DNA of 61,143 nucleotides. Origin: an uncultured Actinomycetes bacterium (GTDB taxonomy: Bacteria > Actinomycetota > Thermoleophilia > RBG-16-64-13). Position 1 is the first letter of the stretch. The number at the start of each line of letters is the position of its first letter. The stretch is from the NCBI GenBank assembly GCA_903873715.1, contig CAIQPS010000005.1:1-61143 (forward strand), in the 5' to 3' direction. Both the position numbers and the translations under genes were made by a program. Below are positions 14,968-22,703 of the stretch, in pieces. The notes beneath the pieces were generated by a model. It saw only the letters and a list, made by a program, of their open reading frames with translations. It was not told the origin of the DNA and searched no databases.

Positions 14968-16500
14968 CTACTCGGCGTCGCCCTTGGCTTTCTCCCCATC
15001 GTCCGGGCCGGCGCCGCCGCCCGGGGCCGCCGCCTTCGGCGGGTCCCAGGGCTTACCCACCCCGGCCAGCTCTTTGGCCAGGGCCTTCTTGTGCTCCATG
15101 TTGGACTGCCGCGCGATCATGATGCGCTGCGCCTGCGGCGAGCCGGCGCCGTGCATGCTCTCGGTGCGATAGCCCACGGCGGCGGTGCCGAGCGTGAGGT
15201 TCTCGATGAGCCTCAGCACCCGCATCCGGTCGATGGTGGGCACGTCGCACTGGCCGGCCAGGTACTTCTCCACGATGGGCCCGATCTTCTCGTCGGCCAG
15301 GTCCTGCGCCGCCGGCATGGTCACCATCAGCCCGCCGGCGATGTCCTCGGCCAGCCGGGCGATCTCGTAGGGGAAGCGGGTGACGTTCTGCTTGCAGACG
15401 TTGGCCAGCAGCATGTCGATCTGGTAGTTGCCGGCCGGCATCTCCACACCCTCGTACGAGCAGGCGAGCCCGCAGGAGAAGAGGGTCTCGTTGAGATGCG
15501 TCATCTCGATGAGCTTGTCCTTGATGTGGCTGGCCTTGGGCACGCCGTTGTAGTCGGCGGCCAGGGCGCTCGCGCCTATGAGCACGTCGCCCACGCCCAC
15601 CTTGCAGCCGCCGTAGCTCTGGCGGTGGAAGCCGGCGAACCGCTCCACCAGGGCGCCGGAGAACTCTGTCTCGCCGCAGAGGTAGACGTTCTCCCAGGGG
15701 ACGAACACATCGTCGAACACCATCAGGGCTTCCTGGCCGCCGAAGCGGGCGTTGCCCACGTCGAGGGTGTTGTCCTCGAGCTTGCGGGTGTCGCAGCTCT
15801 GCCGCCCGTAGATGTAGTAGATGCCCTCGGCGTTGGCGGGGCAGCTGAAGCTGACGGCGAAGTCGGCGTCCTCGGGGCGCATGGCCACCGTCGGCATCAC
15901 GATGACCTCGTGGGAGTTGCAGGCACCGGTCTGGTGGGCCTTGGCGCCCCGCACCACGATGCCGTCCGCCCGCTTCTCCACCACGTGGACGAAGACGTCG
16001 GGATCGGCCTGCTCGTGCGGCGCCAGCGACCGGTCGCCTTTGGGGTCGGTCATGGCCCCGTCGGCCACCAGGTCGTTGTCCTGGAGGTACACCAGGTACT
16101 TCTTGAACCGCTCGTGATAGTCGGTGCCGCGCGCCTTGTCGGTCTCGTACGTGACCGAGTAGAGGGCGTTGATGGCGTCCATGCCCACGCAGCGCTGGAA
16201 GCACGACCCGGTCTTCTGACCCAGCAGCCGCTGCATCTTGACCTTCTTGGCCAGGTCCTCGCGGGACTGATGGATGTGGGTGAACCGGTTGATGGTGCGC
16301 CCGGTGATGTGGCTGGTGGCCGTCATGAGGTCCGCGTATTCGGGCTGGAGGGCCAACTCGTAGGTCATGGCCATGGAGTTGATGCTGGGCCTGATGATCG
16401 GGTGGTTCACATAGTCATCCACCTTCTGGCCCATCAGGTAGATGTTCAGATGCAGGTCGGTGAGCTCCTGCAGGAACTGCTCGGGGGTCTTGAGTCCCAC
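14968..16500 (-). CDS. abfD: 4-hydroxybutyryl-CoA dehydratase / vinylacetyl-CoA delta-isomerase
   Basis: A 510-residue FAD and [4Fe-4S] enzyme that dehydrates 4-hydroxybutyryl-CoA to crotonyl-CoA by a ketyl-radical route. Counted from the GTG at 16500, the cluster ligands are Cys100, Cys104, His292 and Cys299, essentially the AbfD numbering (Cys99, Cys103, His292, Cys299), which also supports this start. AAAGGA lies seven bases before it. The fold is the 4-hydroxyphenylacetate-3-hydroxylase/acyl-CoA dehydrogenase type. The last 30 residues are a Pro/Ala/Gly-rich, charged tail not seen in the clostridial enzyme. It heads an operon with the CGGC protein, CoA-transferase and dehydrogenase. Confidence 0.95.
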   Translation of the reverse strand: MGLKTPEQFLQELTDLHLNIYLMGQKVDDYVNHPIIRPSINSMAMTYELALQPEYADLMTATSHITGRTINRFTHIHQSREDLAKKVKMQRLLGQKTGSCFQRCVGMDAINALYSVTYETDKARGTDYHERFKKYLVYLQDNDLVADGAMTDPKGDRSLAPHEQADPDVFVHVVEKRADGIVVRGAKAHQTGACNSHEVIVMPTVAMRPEDADFAVSFSCPANAEGIYYIYGRQSCDTRKLEDNTLDVGNARFGGQEALMVFDDVFVPWENVYLCGETEFSGALVERFAGFHRQSYGGCKVGVGDVLIGASALAADYNGVPKASHIKDKLIEMTHLNETLFSCGLACSYEGVEMPAGNYQIDMLLANVCKQNVTRFPYEIARLAEDIAGGLMVTMPAAQDLADEKIGPIVEKYLAGQCDVPTIDRMRVLRLIENLTLGTAAVGYRTESMHGAGSPQAQRIMIARQSNMEHKKALAKELAGVGKPWDPPKAAAPGGGAGPDDGEKAKGDAE

Positions 16501-16599
16501 GGACTCGTCCTTTCGTCGGTGTGGGGGCACCGGCCGGTCACTTCCGGCCAAGGATGGAGGCTACCACTTGCTGCATACGCAGTCCATCCATTCAACGAC

Positions 16600-16626
16600 G
16601 AAGCCCGGCCGCTCGGGCCGGGCTTC
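16600..16626 (-). terminator. Terminator hairpin after the amidohydrolase-fold gene
   Basis: GAAGCCCGGCC and GGCCGGGCTTC form a perfect 11-bp stem with a 5-nt loop, about 65 bases past the amidohydrolase stop. The T-run is poor. A second GC-rich inverted repeat lies at about 16670-16686. The rest of the 190-base gap to abfD should hold that operon's promoter, but I see no clear -35/-10 pair. Confidence 0.6.
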
Positions 16627-16691
16627 GCGCTCCACTCACTGCAAGGTCTGCGCGCCCCCGCCGGGGGGCGCCGCCCCGCCGGGGCGCGGTT

Positions 16692-17738
16692 CTACTTGAC
16701 CGGCAGGTTGAACATCTTGATGGCGTTGCCGCTCATGATCAGCTCTTTCTCCTCAGCCGTGATGTCCAGGGTGTCCATGAACTTCACGCCGTCGTTCATC
16801 CAGTTGTAGAACACCGGGAACGACGAGCCGAACAGGACGTGGTCGGCACCGCAAACCTTGATGGCGCACTCCACCTGGTCTTTGCCCCACGAGGCCGGAT
16901 GGGTCATGTCGAAGAAGATGTTGTTCTTCAGATACCTGGTGATCTGCTCGCCGGAGCTCATGTCCAATCTGAGCATGGCTTCCTTCTTCATGCCCTGCTT
17001 GGGGGTGAGCAGCTTCTGCTGGGCGAACCAGTTGCCCCCGAACATGGTGTGGATGAACTTGAGGTTCGGGAACTCCTCGAACATCCCGGAGAAGAGCTCG
17101 CGCCCCACGGCGGTCGCCTGGTCCATGATGCGGCCCAGTTCGCGGCGGAGGTTGGTCCACTCGTAGACGCCCTTCCAGTGCACCGGCAGCGGCGTGTGGT
17201 GGATCACGCAGGGGACGTTCATCTCGTTCAGGACCTTGAAGTAGGGCTTGAAGGCCTCGTCGTCCAGGTAGAGCTGGCCGTAGTGGCAGGCCAGCTGCAC
17301 GCCCACCATGCCCAGCTCCTTGATGCAACGCTCCAGCTCGTGGATGTTGTCCCTGCCGCCCCACGGCGGGAGTGCGGCATTGGCGAACAACCGGCCGTTC
17401 GACCGTTTGCAGATGTCGGCGGCCTCGTCGTTGATGGCCTTGCAGGCTTCCAGCGGAAGCCACTCCTGCCAGACCGGTACCCGCAGCAGGGCTATGTCGA
17501 CGCCGGCGTCGTCCATGGCCTGCAGCTTGGCCTCGAGGTTGTAGTCACCCTCGACGTAGTTGAGGTTCTGATAGCCCTTGGGCTTCTCGAGGATGAGTTG
17601 CTTCTTGCCCGACTCGACCGTCCCCAGGTGGGCGATCTCGCCCCACTCGCGCGGCACGCAGTCCAAGAAGGCGTTGAGGATCTTCTCGTTGCTGAACAGG
17701 TCGCTCGGGAGATGGTGGATGTTGATGTCTACAATCAC
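16692..17738 (-). CDS. Amidohydrolase-2 family protein (ACMSD-like fold), metal site altered
   Basis: A 348-residue protein of the amidohydrolase-2 family, whose members decarboxylate or hydrolyse aromatic and related acids. The fold markers are visible: an N-terminal VDINIHHLP, LRVPVWQEWLP, an HHTPLP strand, FIHTMFGGNWF and the late FGSSFPVFYNW. Two usual metal ligands are changed: the first His of the D-x-H-x-H motif is Asn6, and the Asp of the late GSDxP motif is Ser. It may therefore bind metal differently or not at all. The GTG at 17738 begins the conserved region. It stands alone, with its own palindromic upstream site and terminator. Confidence 0.78.
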   Translation of the reverse strand: MIVDINIHHLPSDLFSNEKILNAFLDCVPREWGEIAHLGTVESGKKQLILEKPKGYQNLNYVEGDYNLEAKLQAMDDAGVDIALLRVPVWQEWLPLEACKAINDEAADICKRSNGRLFANAALPPWGGRDNIHELERCIKELGMVGVQLACHYGQLYLDDEAFKPYFKVLNEMNVPCVIHHTPLPVHWKGVYEWTNLRRELGRIMDQATAVGRELFSGMFEEFPNLKFIHTMFGGNWFAQQKLLTPKQGMKKEAMLRLDMSSGEQITRYLKNNIFFDMTHPASWGKDQVECAIKVCGADHVLFGSSFPVFYNWMNDGVKFMDTLDITAEEKELIMSGNAIKMFNLPVK

Positions 17739-17820
17739 GTGTCGCTCTCGCTTTCTCGCCTGTGCCTCAGACTCGACGGACGCGCCTCTTGCGCGCCGCC
17801 TCCTATCAAACACAGCATAG

Positions 17821-17842
17821 CGCGATATCGCGATATATCGCA
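17821..17842. promoter_or_regulatory. Overlapping palindromes upstream of the amidohydrolase-fold gene
   Basis: GCGATATCGC (17822-17831) and GCGATATATCGC (17830-17841) are two perfect palindromes sharing two bases, and ATATCGCGATAT spans their junction. They lie about 85-100 bases before the GTG at 17738 and are an AT-rich island in GC-rich DNA. This is probably an operator; the cognate regulator is not identifiable. Confidence 0.45.
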
Positions 17843-17915
17843 AACTTTTCTGCGGCTGCGCCAGGGCGCGAGACGACGGGGGCCGAGCGCCGGTCCTTCG
17901 TGATCGGGGAATCAG

Positions 17916-17934
17916 GCCGCGCCGCAGGCGCGGC
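17916..17934 (-). terminator. Hairpin after the SpeD-like gene
   Basis: GCCGCGCC-GCA-GGCGCGGC is a perfect 8-bp stem with a 3-nt loop just past the SpeD-like stop codon on the minus strand. There is no T-run, so termination is uncertain. Confidence 0.4.
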
Positions 17935-17940
17935 GGGGGA

Positions 17941-18369
17941 TCAGTACGCCATCGCCACGGCGCGCGGCGCCTGGAAGAACGTCCTGGTGAACTCGCACAC
18001 CTTCTGGACTTCGAATTTCTGGCAGGTGTAGATGTCGACGCTGAAGAAGAGGAGCGGGCTGTCCCAGGCGTAGAAATGAGCGCCGGAGTTCTCCCAGTGG
18101 ACCCATCCGGCCCACCCGTAGTTCTCGGAGAGATGGGTGACGGGCTCCATGAGCACCCGCATCCCGCAGACCTCCGACAACTGCGTCAGATATCGCTTTA
18201 TCTGGTCCTCGACTATCGGCCACCGGCAGGTGCCTTCGATCACCAACCGTTGCCTGAAGATCATGGGAGCCAGGTCGGGCATCCCCGCCGAACACTGCAC
18301 GAGTTCGACGGAAGATGAGGGGGCGATCACCTCGGTAGTGGGTACGGCGGTCTGAGAAATATCATCCAC
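17941..18369 (-). CDS. SpeD-like protein (S-adenosylmethionine decarboxylase homologue)
   Basis: A 142-residue protein from the GTG at 18369, which has AGGA eight bases upstream. The conserved part begins near MPDLAPMIFRQRLVIEG (from residue 30), about 113 residues long, the size of a prokaryotic SpeD. The core NSGAHFYAW and VDIYTC lines up with the SpeD ESH...HTW and DxFTC motifs. Ser95 sits at the self-cleavage position that makes the pyruvoyl group and Cys116 at the catalytic cysteine. The usual processing His is Tyr100, and the Glu before Ser is Asn94. Such divergence is known in SpeD relatives that act on other amino acids. No spermidine synthase is nearby. Starts at 18414 or 18282 are possible. 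Confidence 0.65.
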   Translation of the reverse strand: MDDISQTAVPTTEVIAPSSSVELVQCSAGMPDLAPMIFRQRLVIEGTCRWPIVEDQIKRYLTQLSEVCGMRVLMEPVTHLSENYGWAGWVHWENSGAHFYAWDSPLLFFSVDIYTCQKFEVQKVCEFTRTFFQAPRAVAMAY

Positions 18370-18570
18370 GAGACTCGTCCTAGGATCGATGTTCCACCGG
18401 TGTGCAGCATGCACAAGTAATACGACCCTGTCCGCGGTGATTCCTTGCTCTCTTCGGCGGCGACTCTCGCACTCAAGTCTCTTGATGTTGGAACCGATGG
18501 AAGGGATGTCTATTCATGCCATTCGACCGGGGGGCCGCTCGATGCACGAGCGCCACCCGTTGAGGTGCCA

Positions 18571-20937
18571 GTGTTGCGAACGACCGATACTATCGATGCC
18601 CCCTCCACCAGGTCCGTGCTCCGGGCGCTCCGGAGCTCCGACTCCGGACGAGACCGGTTCACTCTCGTCTACCTCTCGTTCGGCGGGCTGGCCATACTCG
18701 CCGGCCTGGTCTTCCCCTCGCTCCAATCGGTGACAGGGCTCCTCATCGGCGTCGCCACGATCGTTGCGGCTGTCACCTCCGTATGGGTGCGGCGGCCGGC
18801 GGTCGTCTGGCCGTGGGCCTGTCTGATAGCGGCGTTCGTCCTTTTCCTCGCCAACAACGCGGCGAAGGAGGCCTTCCAACCGCTGGGCAACATGACCGCG
18901 AGCCGGTCCATGGTCCCAGACATGATCGCCCTCCCGGCATACGTGCTCCTGACGCTGGGCCTTCTGGGATTCTCGCGCAGCCGCGCGCGTGGCGCCGGCC
19001 AGACCAGCGTCCTTCTCGACGGCCTCATCGCCGCGACTGCGCTGGCCTCTCTGGCATGGGCGTTCGCAGTCGAGCCGCTGCTGGCCCGCGAACAGGCGCC
19101 CGACCTGGTCAAGCTGGTCCTCACGGCCTATCCGTCCATGTCCATCTTCCTGGTGGTCGTCGTGCTCAGGATCATCATCAACGCGGACGGCAAGCGGCCG
19201 CCGGCCTTCTGGCTGTGCGTCGGCGCGATGGTGTTCATGCTCATCGGCGACGGCATCTACATGTTCGCCGACATCGACCTGCTGCACCTGCCCGGGCAAC
19301 TCCTCAACCTGCCCTACATGATCGCCTTCCTCGGCGCCGGCGCCACCGCGATCCACCCGTCCATGCGCGAGATGACGGAACCGGGGCCCGAGACCCACCT
19401 CACCGCTTCAGCGGGCCGCGCCGCCCTCGTGGCCGGCGCGCTCATCGTCAGCGCCGTGCTGGCGTCGCAGCACCGCGCGTTCGCGGCGGCGGACCGCTGG
19501 GTGATGTTCGTGCTGTTCTCCGCCCTCATAGGCGCCGTCATCCTCCGCATCGTCCAGGCGCTGCGCGTCGCAGCCCAGTCGGAGGCCCGGCTCATCCACC
19601 AGGCCGACCACGACGACCTCACCGGCCTACCCAACCGCCGGATGATGGAACGGGAGCTCTCCCGGATACTTGCGAGGGGCGCCGACGAAGAGGGTCACGT
19701 GGCCCTCCTCTTCCTCGACCTCGACCGCTTCAAGCTGGTCAACGACACTCTCGGCCACGGCCGCGGCGACGATCTCCTCATAGAGGTGGCCCGGCGCCTG
19801 CAGGCGCACGTGCGGCCCTCCGACCTGGTGACCCGCATCGGCGGGGACGAGTTCATGATCATCATGGACCACGTCACCAGTGCCTCCCAGGCGCTCGATC
19901 TGGCGAACCGCCTCCGGCTCTGCCTCAAGGACCCGTTCGTGCTGAACGGCATCGAGTTCTACACCACCGCCAGTGTCGGACTTGCCCTGGCAGCGGAGAG
20001 CGAAGCTCACCCCACGGCCGAGACCCTCGTCAGGGACGCGGACACCGCGATGTACCAGGCCAAGGAGGGGGGCCGGGACAAGGTGGCGGTGTTCGACCAA
20101 TCCATGCGCGACGAGGTCTCAGAGCGGGTGAAGCTCGAGCACGACCTGCGCAGCGCCATCGCGCTCAAGCAACTGCACCTGGTCTACCAGCCGATCGTGC
20201 GGCTGCCTCGCGGGCCGAGCGTGGGCCTGGAGGCGCTGGTGCGCTGGGCCCATCCCACCCGCGGAGTGCTCCCGCCTTCGCAGTTCATCCCCATCGCCGA
20301 AGAGAACGGCATGATCTCCGAGATCGGTGCGTGGATCATGGAGGAAGCCGTAAGCCAGCTGGCCGCCTGGTGCCGCTACGCTCCTGAGATGGATGGCATC
20401 TACGTCTCGGTGAACCTCTCCAGCGCCCAGTTGCGCGACGAGGGCATCGTCGACCGCGTGGCCGACCTGCTGACCGCCCACGGACTGCCGGGGTCGTCCC
20501 TGTGCCTCGAACTGACCGAGACCATGGCCATGCAGGATCCCGCGGCCTCGGCGGCCATCCTGGGAAGGCTCAGGCGTCTGGGGGTCGGCATAGCGCTCGA
20601 CGACTTCGGCGCCGAGTATTCCTCACTCGCGTATCTCAAGCGCCTGCCGGTGACCATGCTCAAGATCGACAAGAGCTTCATAAGCAGCCTGACCCAGGAA
20701 GACAGCGCGGACGCCGCCCTGATCTCGGCCGTTGTCGCTATGGCCAAATCCCTCGGGATCACGACGGTGACGGAGGGGGTGGAGAGTTCCGCGCAGGCCC
20801 GGCGCCTGCTGCGGCTGGGGGTCGATGCGGTCCAGGGCTACCTGTTCTCCCGGCCTGTCACAGCCGACAAGCTCCTCGAGCTGACGGCCTCACTGAGCCA
20901 GCAGAGGCTGAATCTCGTGATCGCCTCCACCAACTGA
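18571..20937 (+). CDS. Membrane GGDEF-EAL cyclic-di-GMP protein
   Basis: About 788 residues. The first 340 hold roughly nine membrane segments (for example LTLVYLS...LAILAGLVF and FWLCVGAMVFMLIGDGIYMF), an MHYT/7TM-like sensor of unknown ligand. Then comes a GGDEF domain with DHDDLTGLPNRR and an intact RIGGDEF, followed by an EAL domain with GLEALVRW, LELTET, an intact DDFG and TEGVES. The loop after DDFG is AEYSSL rather than the common TGYSSL. Both cyclase and phosphodiesterase residues are kept, so either activity is possible. The GTG at 18571 has GAGG upstream; the frame stays open to 18445. Confidence 0.88.
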   Translation: MLRTTDTIDAPSTRSVLRALRSSDSGRDRFTLVYLSFGGLAILAGLVFPSLQSVTGLLIGVATIVAAVTSVWVRRPAVVWPWACLIAAFVLFLANNAAKEAFQPLGNMTASRSMVPDMIALPAYVLLTLGLLGFSRSRARGAGQTSVLLDGLIAATALASLAWAFAVEPLLAREQAPDLVKLVLTAYPSMSIFLVVVVLRIIINADGKRPPAFWLCVGAMVFMLIGDGIYMFADIDLLHLPGQLLNLPYMIAFLGAGATAIHPSMREMTEPGPETHLTASAGRAALVAGALIVSAVLASQHRAFAAADRWVMFVLFSALIGAVILRIVQALRVAAQSEARLIHQADHDDLTGLPNRRMMERELSRILARGADEEGHVALLFLDLDRFKLVNDTLGHGRGDDLLIEVARRLQAHVRPSDLVTRIGGDEFMIIMDHVTSASQALDLANRLRLCLKDPFVLNGIEFYTTASVGLALAAESEAHPTAETLVRDADTAMYQAKEGGRDKVAVFDQSMRDEVSERVKLEHDLRSAIALKQLHLVYQPIVRLPRGPSVGLEALVRWAHPTRGVLPPSQFIPIAEENGMISEIGAWIMEEAVSQLAAWCRYAPEMDGIYVSVNLSSAQLRDEGIVDRVADLLTAHGLPGSSLCLELTETMAMQDPAASAAILGRLRRLGVGIALDDFGAEYSSLAYLKRLPVTMLKIDKSFISSLTQEDSADAALISAVVAMAKSLGITTVTEGVESSAQARRLLRLGVDAVQGYLFSRPVTADKLLELTASLSQQRLNLVIASTN

Positions 20938-21765
20938 CGAGTCTTCGTCAAGCCGGTAGAGCGGCACGTCCAGTCCGGCGACCATGCGGGTGAACGGCCT
21001 CTCCGGATCTTCCTTGGTGAAGACCTCCAGGTTGTGCCGCGTGCCCGGGATGCACATCGCCGCGTAGTTCTCGTCATAGCTGCCCGGCCGCCCTGGCATG
21101 GGTAGATGGAACTGCTTTCCCGCCAGCGGCTCGAACTCCACTCCCACCCTTCCCAGAGAGCGGACGGCGAGCCTGTTCATGTACGCGAAGATGTTGTCGA
21201 TCCCGATGATCCGGGTGAGCTTGAACACGGCCTTGTAGCTGATGAGGCTGTAGGGCCTGTCCCAGGTGGGTTTACACCTGCCCGTCTGGATGTTGGACGT
21301 GAGGTTGAAGCATCTGCCCCAGTCGACGATCTGGTGGTGGAACATCACCTCCTGCAGGCCGGCCCGTTCCTGCGGATCGGTCGCGGTCAGCCTGTCGTCG
21401 ACCACCTCGATGCCTGTGAGCAGGGCGCCGTCGAAGACGACTCGCTCCTTCCGCGCCCGCACGATGCGCTTCACGTGCGCCACCACGCGCGCGTCAAGGT
21501 CGAGGGTGACCAGGAAGAGCGAATCCCGCTCGTAGGGCTTCATGCCCTCGTGGAAATCGTAATGTTCGGCGCCGAAGACGCTGGCCTCGTAGGTCCTCAC
21601 GAAATCCGACCGGGGATCGTCGCTCCCCAGGAGGACGGTCGCCGTCCCCGCCCCCGCGGAGGAGTGCCCCACCAGGTCGGCCAGCCCGCCCTCGATGGAC
21701 GTCAACCGGCTCTCGGCCAACCGATAGGCGTCCTGGGTGACGAAGAAGGGCTCACCATCGCTCAT
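20890..21765 (-). CDS. Unassigned protein, possible acyltransferase (GNAT/autoinducer-synthase-like)
   Basis: A 291-residue soluble protein that I cannot assign with confidence. The stretch VRTYEASVFGAEHYDFHEGM...PYERDSLFLVTLD...RVVAHVKRIVRA resembles the start of GNAT-like autoinducer-synthase folds (a variable first residue block, then a substrate-retaining beta-strand pair). The rest, with HHQIVDWGRCFNLTSNI and MPGRPGSYDENYAAMCIPG, is unfamiliar. There are no membrane segments or signal peptide. The gene is convergent with the GGDEF-EAL gene and the two coding ends overlap by 48 bases. A link to cyclic-di-GMP signalling is only suggested by this adjacency. Confidence 0.6.
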   Translation of the reverse strand: MSDGEPFFVTQDAYRLAESRLTSIEGGLADLVGHSSAGAGTATVLLGSDDPRSDFVRTYEASVFGAEHYDFHEGMKPYERDSLFLVTLDLDARVVAHVKRIVRARKERVVFDGALLTGIEVVDDRLTATDPQERAGLQEVMFHHQIVDWGRCFNLTSNIQTGRCKPTWDRPYSLISYKAVFKLTRIIGIDNIFAYMNRLAVRSLGRVGVEFEPLAGKQFHLPMPGRPGSYDENYAAMCIPGTRHNLEVFTKEDPERPFTRMVAGLDVPLYRLDEDSSVGGGDHEIQPLLAQ

Positions 21766-21858
21766 GGGTCTACAGACCTCACCTGGCTGGATCGGGGGAA
21801 CGGCAGTGTCTCCACTGTCGACATATTCGACCCGACCTGTGCAGGTTCCTGGCTGCCC

Positions 21859-21877
21859 GGCCGCAGATATCGCGGCC
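21859..21877 (-). terminator. Weak hairpin after the ABC transporter operon
   Basis: GGCCGC-AGATATC-GCGGCC forms a 6-bp stem about 17 bases past the ATPase stop on the minus strand. There is no T-run. Confidence 0.3.
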
Positions 21878-21893
21878 GCGGGCGGAGCCCCTG

Positions 21894-22703
21894 TTACTCG
21901 AGCAGCATAGAGTCGATGGCGAGGGTCTCACCGCTGGCCTCGTGGAACTTGTTCACGAGGTCCGGTACCGTGAGCAGCGCCTTCTGCTCCTTGGCGAGAT
22001 CGAGGATGATGCGGCCCGCGTGCATCATGATGAGGCGGTTCCCCCACTGGAGTGCTATCTCCATGTTGTGGGTGACCATCATGGTGGTCATGTGGCTGTC
22101 GTTCACGATCTTTCCGGTGAGTTCCATGATCGTGGCCGCCACCTTGGGGTCGAGGGCCGCGGTGTGCTCATCGAGCAGCAGCATCCGGGGCTCGGCCACG
22201 GTGGCCATGAGCAGCGACATGGCTTGGCGCTGGCCGCCGGAGAGCTTGTTGACCTGGCTGGTGAGACGGTCCTCGAGACCCATGTCCAGTTCCGCCAGCC
22301 GCTCCCTCATCCGGGACTTGATGCGTCTGGGGACCCCGGGACCGAGACCCCGCCTGCGACCCCGGAGATAGGCCATCGCCATGTTCTCCTGGATGGACAT
22401 CGAGGGCGCAGTACCCGCACGCGGATCCTGGAAGACCCGGCCGATGAACTTCGCCCGCCGGTGTTCGGACAGCTTGGTGATGTCCTGGCCGTCGAGGATC
22501 AAGGTGCCGCTGGTCGCCGGCAAGGTGCCTGCGATGGTGTTGAGCAGGGTCGACTTGCCCGACCCGTTGGAGCCGATGATCGTGATGAAGTCCCCGGGAG
22601 CCACTCTCAGGCTCACGTCCTTCAGGGCCATCACCTCGTTGACGGTGCGGGGGAAGAAGACCTTGCGCAGATCCTGGATGACGAGTTCGGCTGCGGCGCT
22701 CAC
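21894..22703 (-). CDS. ABC transporter ATP-binding protein (TrpZ/YufO-like)
   Basis: A 269-residue ATPase with Walker A GSNGSGKST, Q-loop VFQDPRAG, signature LSGGQRQAMSLLMA, Walker B MLLLDEHTAALD and H-loop VTHNM. The DEHTAALDP version is typical of the ATPases that pair with the PF04392 binding protein and a LIV-like permease. The GTG at 22703 overlaps the permease stop by 4 bases, which fixes the start. It powers uptake through the permease just upstream. Confidence 0.92.
   Translation of the reverse strand: MSAAAELVIQDLRKVFFPRTVNEVMALKDVSLRVAPGDFITIIGSNGSGKSTLLNTIAGTLPATSGTLILDGQDITKLSEHRRAKFIGRVFQDPRAGTAPSMSIQENMAMAYLRGRRRGLGPGVPRRIKSRMRERLAELDMGLEDRLTSQVNKLSGGQRQAMSLLMATVAEPRMLLLDEHTAALDPKVAATIMELTGKIVNDSHMTTMMVTHNMEIALQWGNRLIMMHAGRIILDLAKEQKALLTVPDLVNKFHEASGETLAIDSMLLE

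Noticed and set aside
16660-16690. GC-rich inverted repeat next to the amidohydrolase-fold stop as a separate terminator
   Set aside because: The stem is imperfect and lies almost at the stop codon. The cleaner hairpin at 16600-16626 is the better candidate.
17821-17842. Treating the amidohydrolase palindromes as the same motif as 40994-41013
   Set aside because: Both contain ATCG/CGAT, but the spacing differs (ATCGCGAT with no gap against ATCG-N2-CGAT) and the flanks do not match, so the link is too weak.
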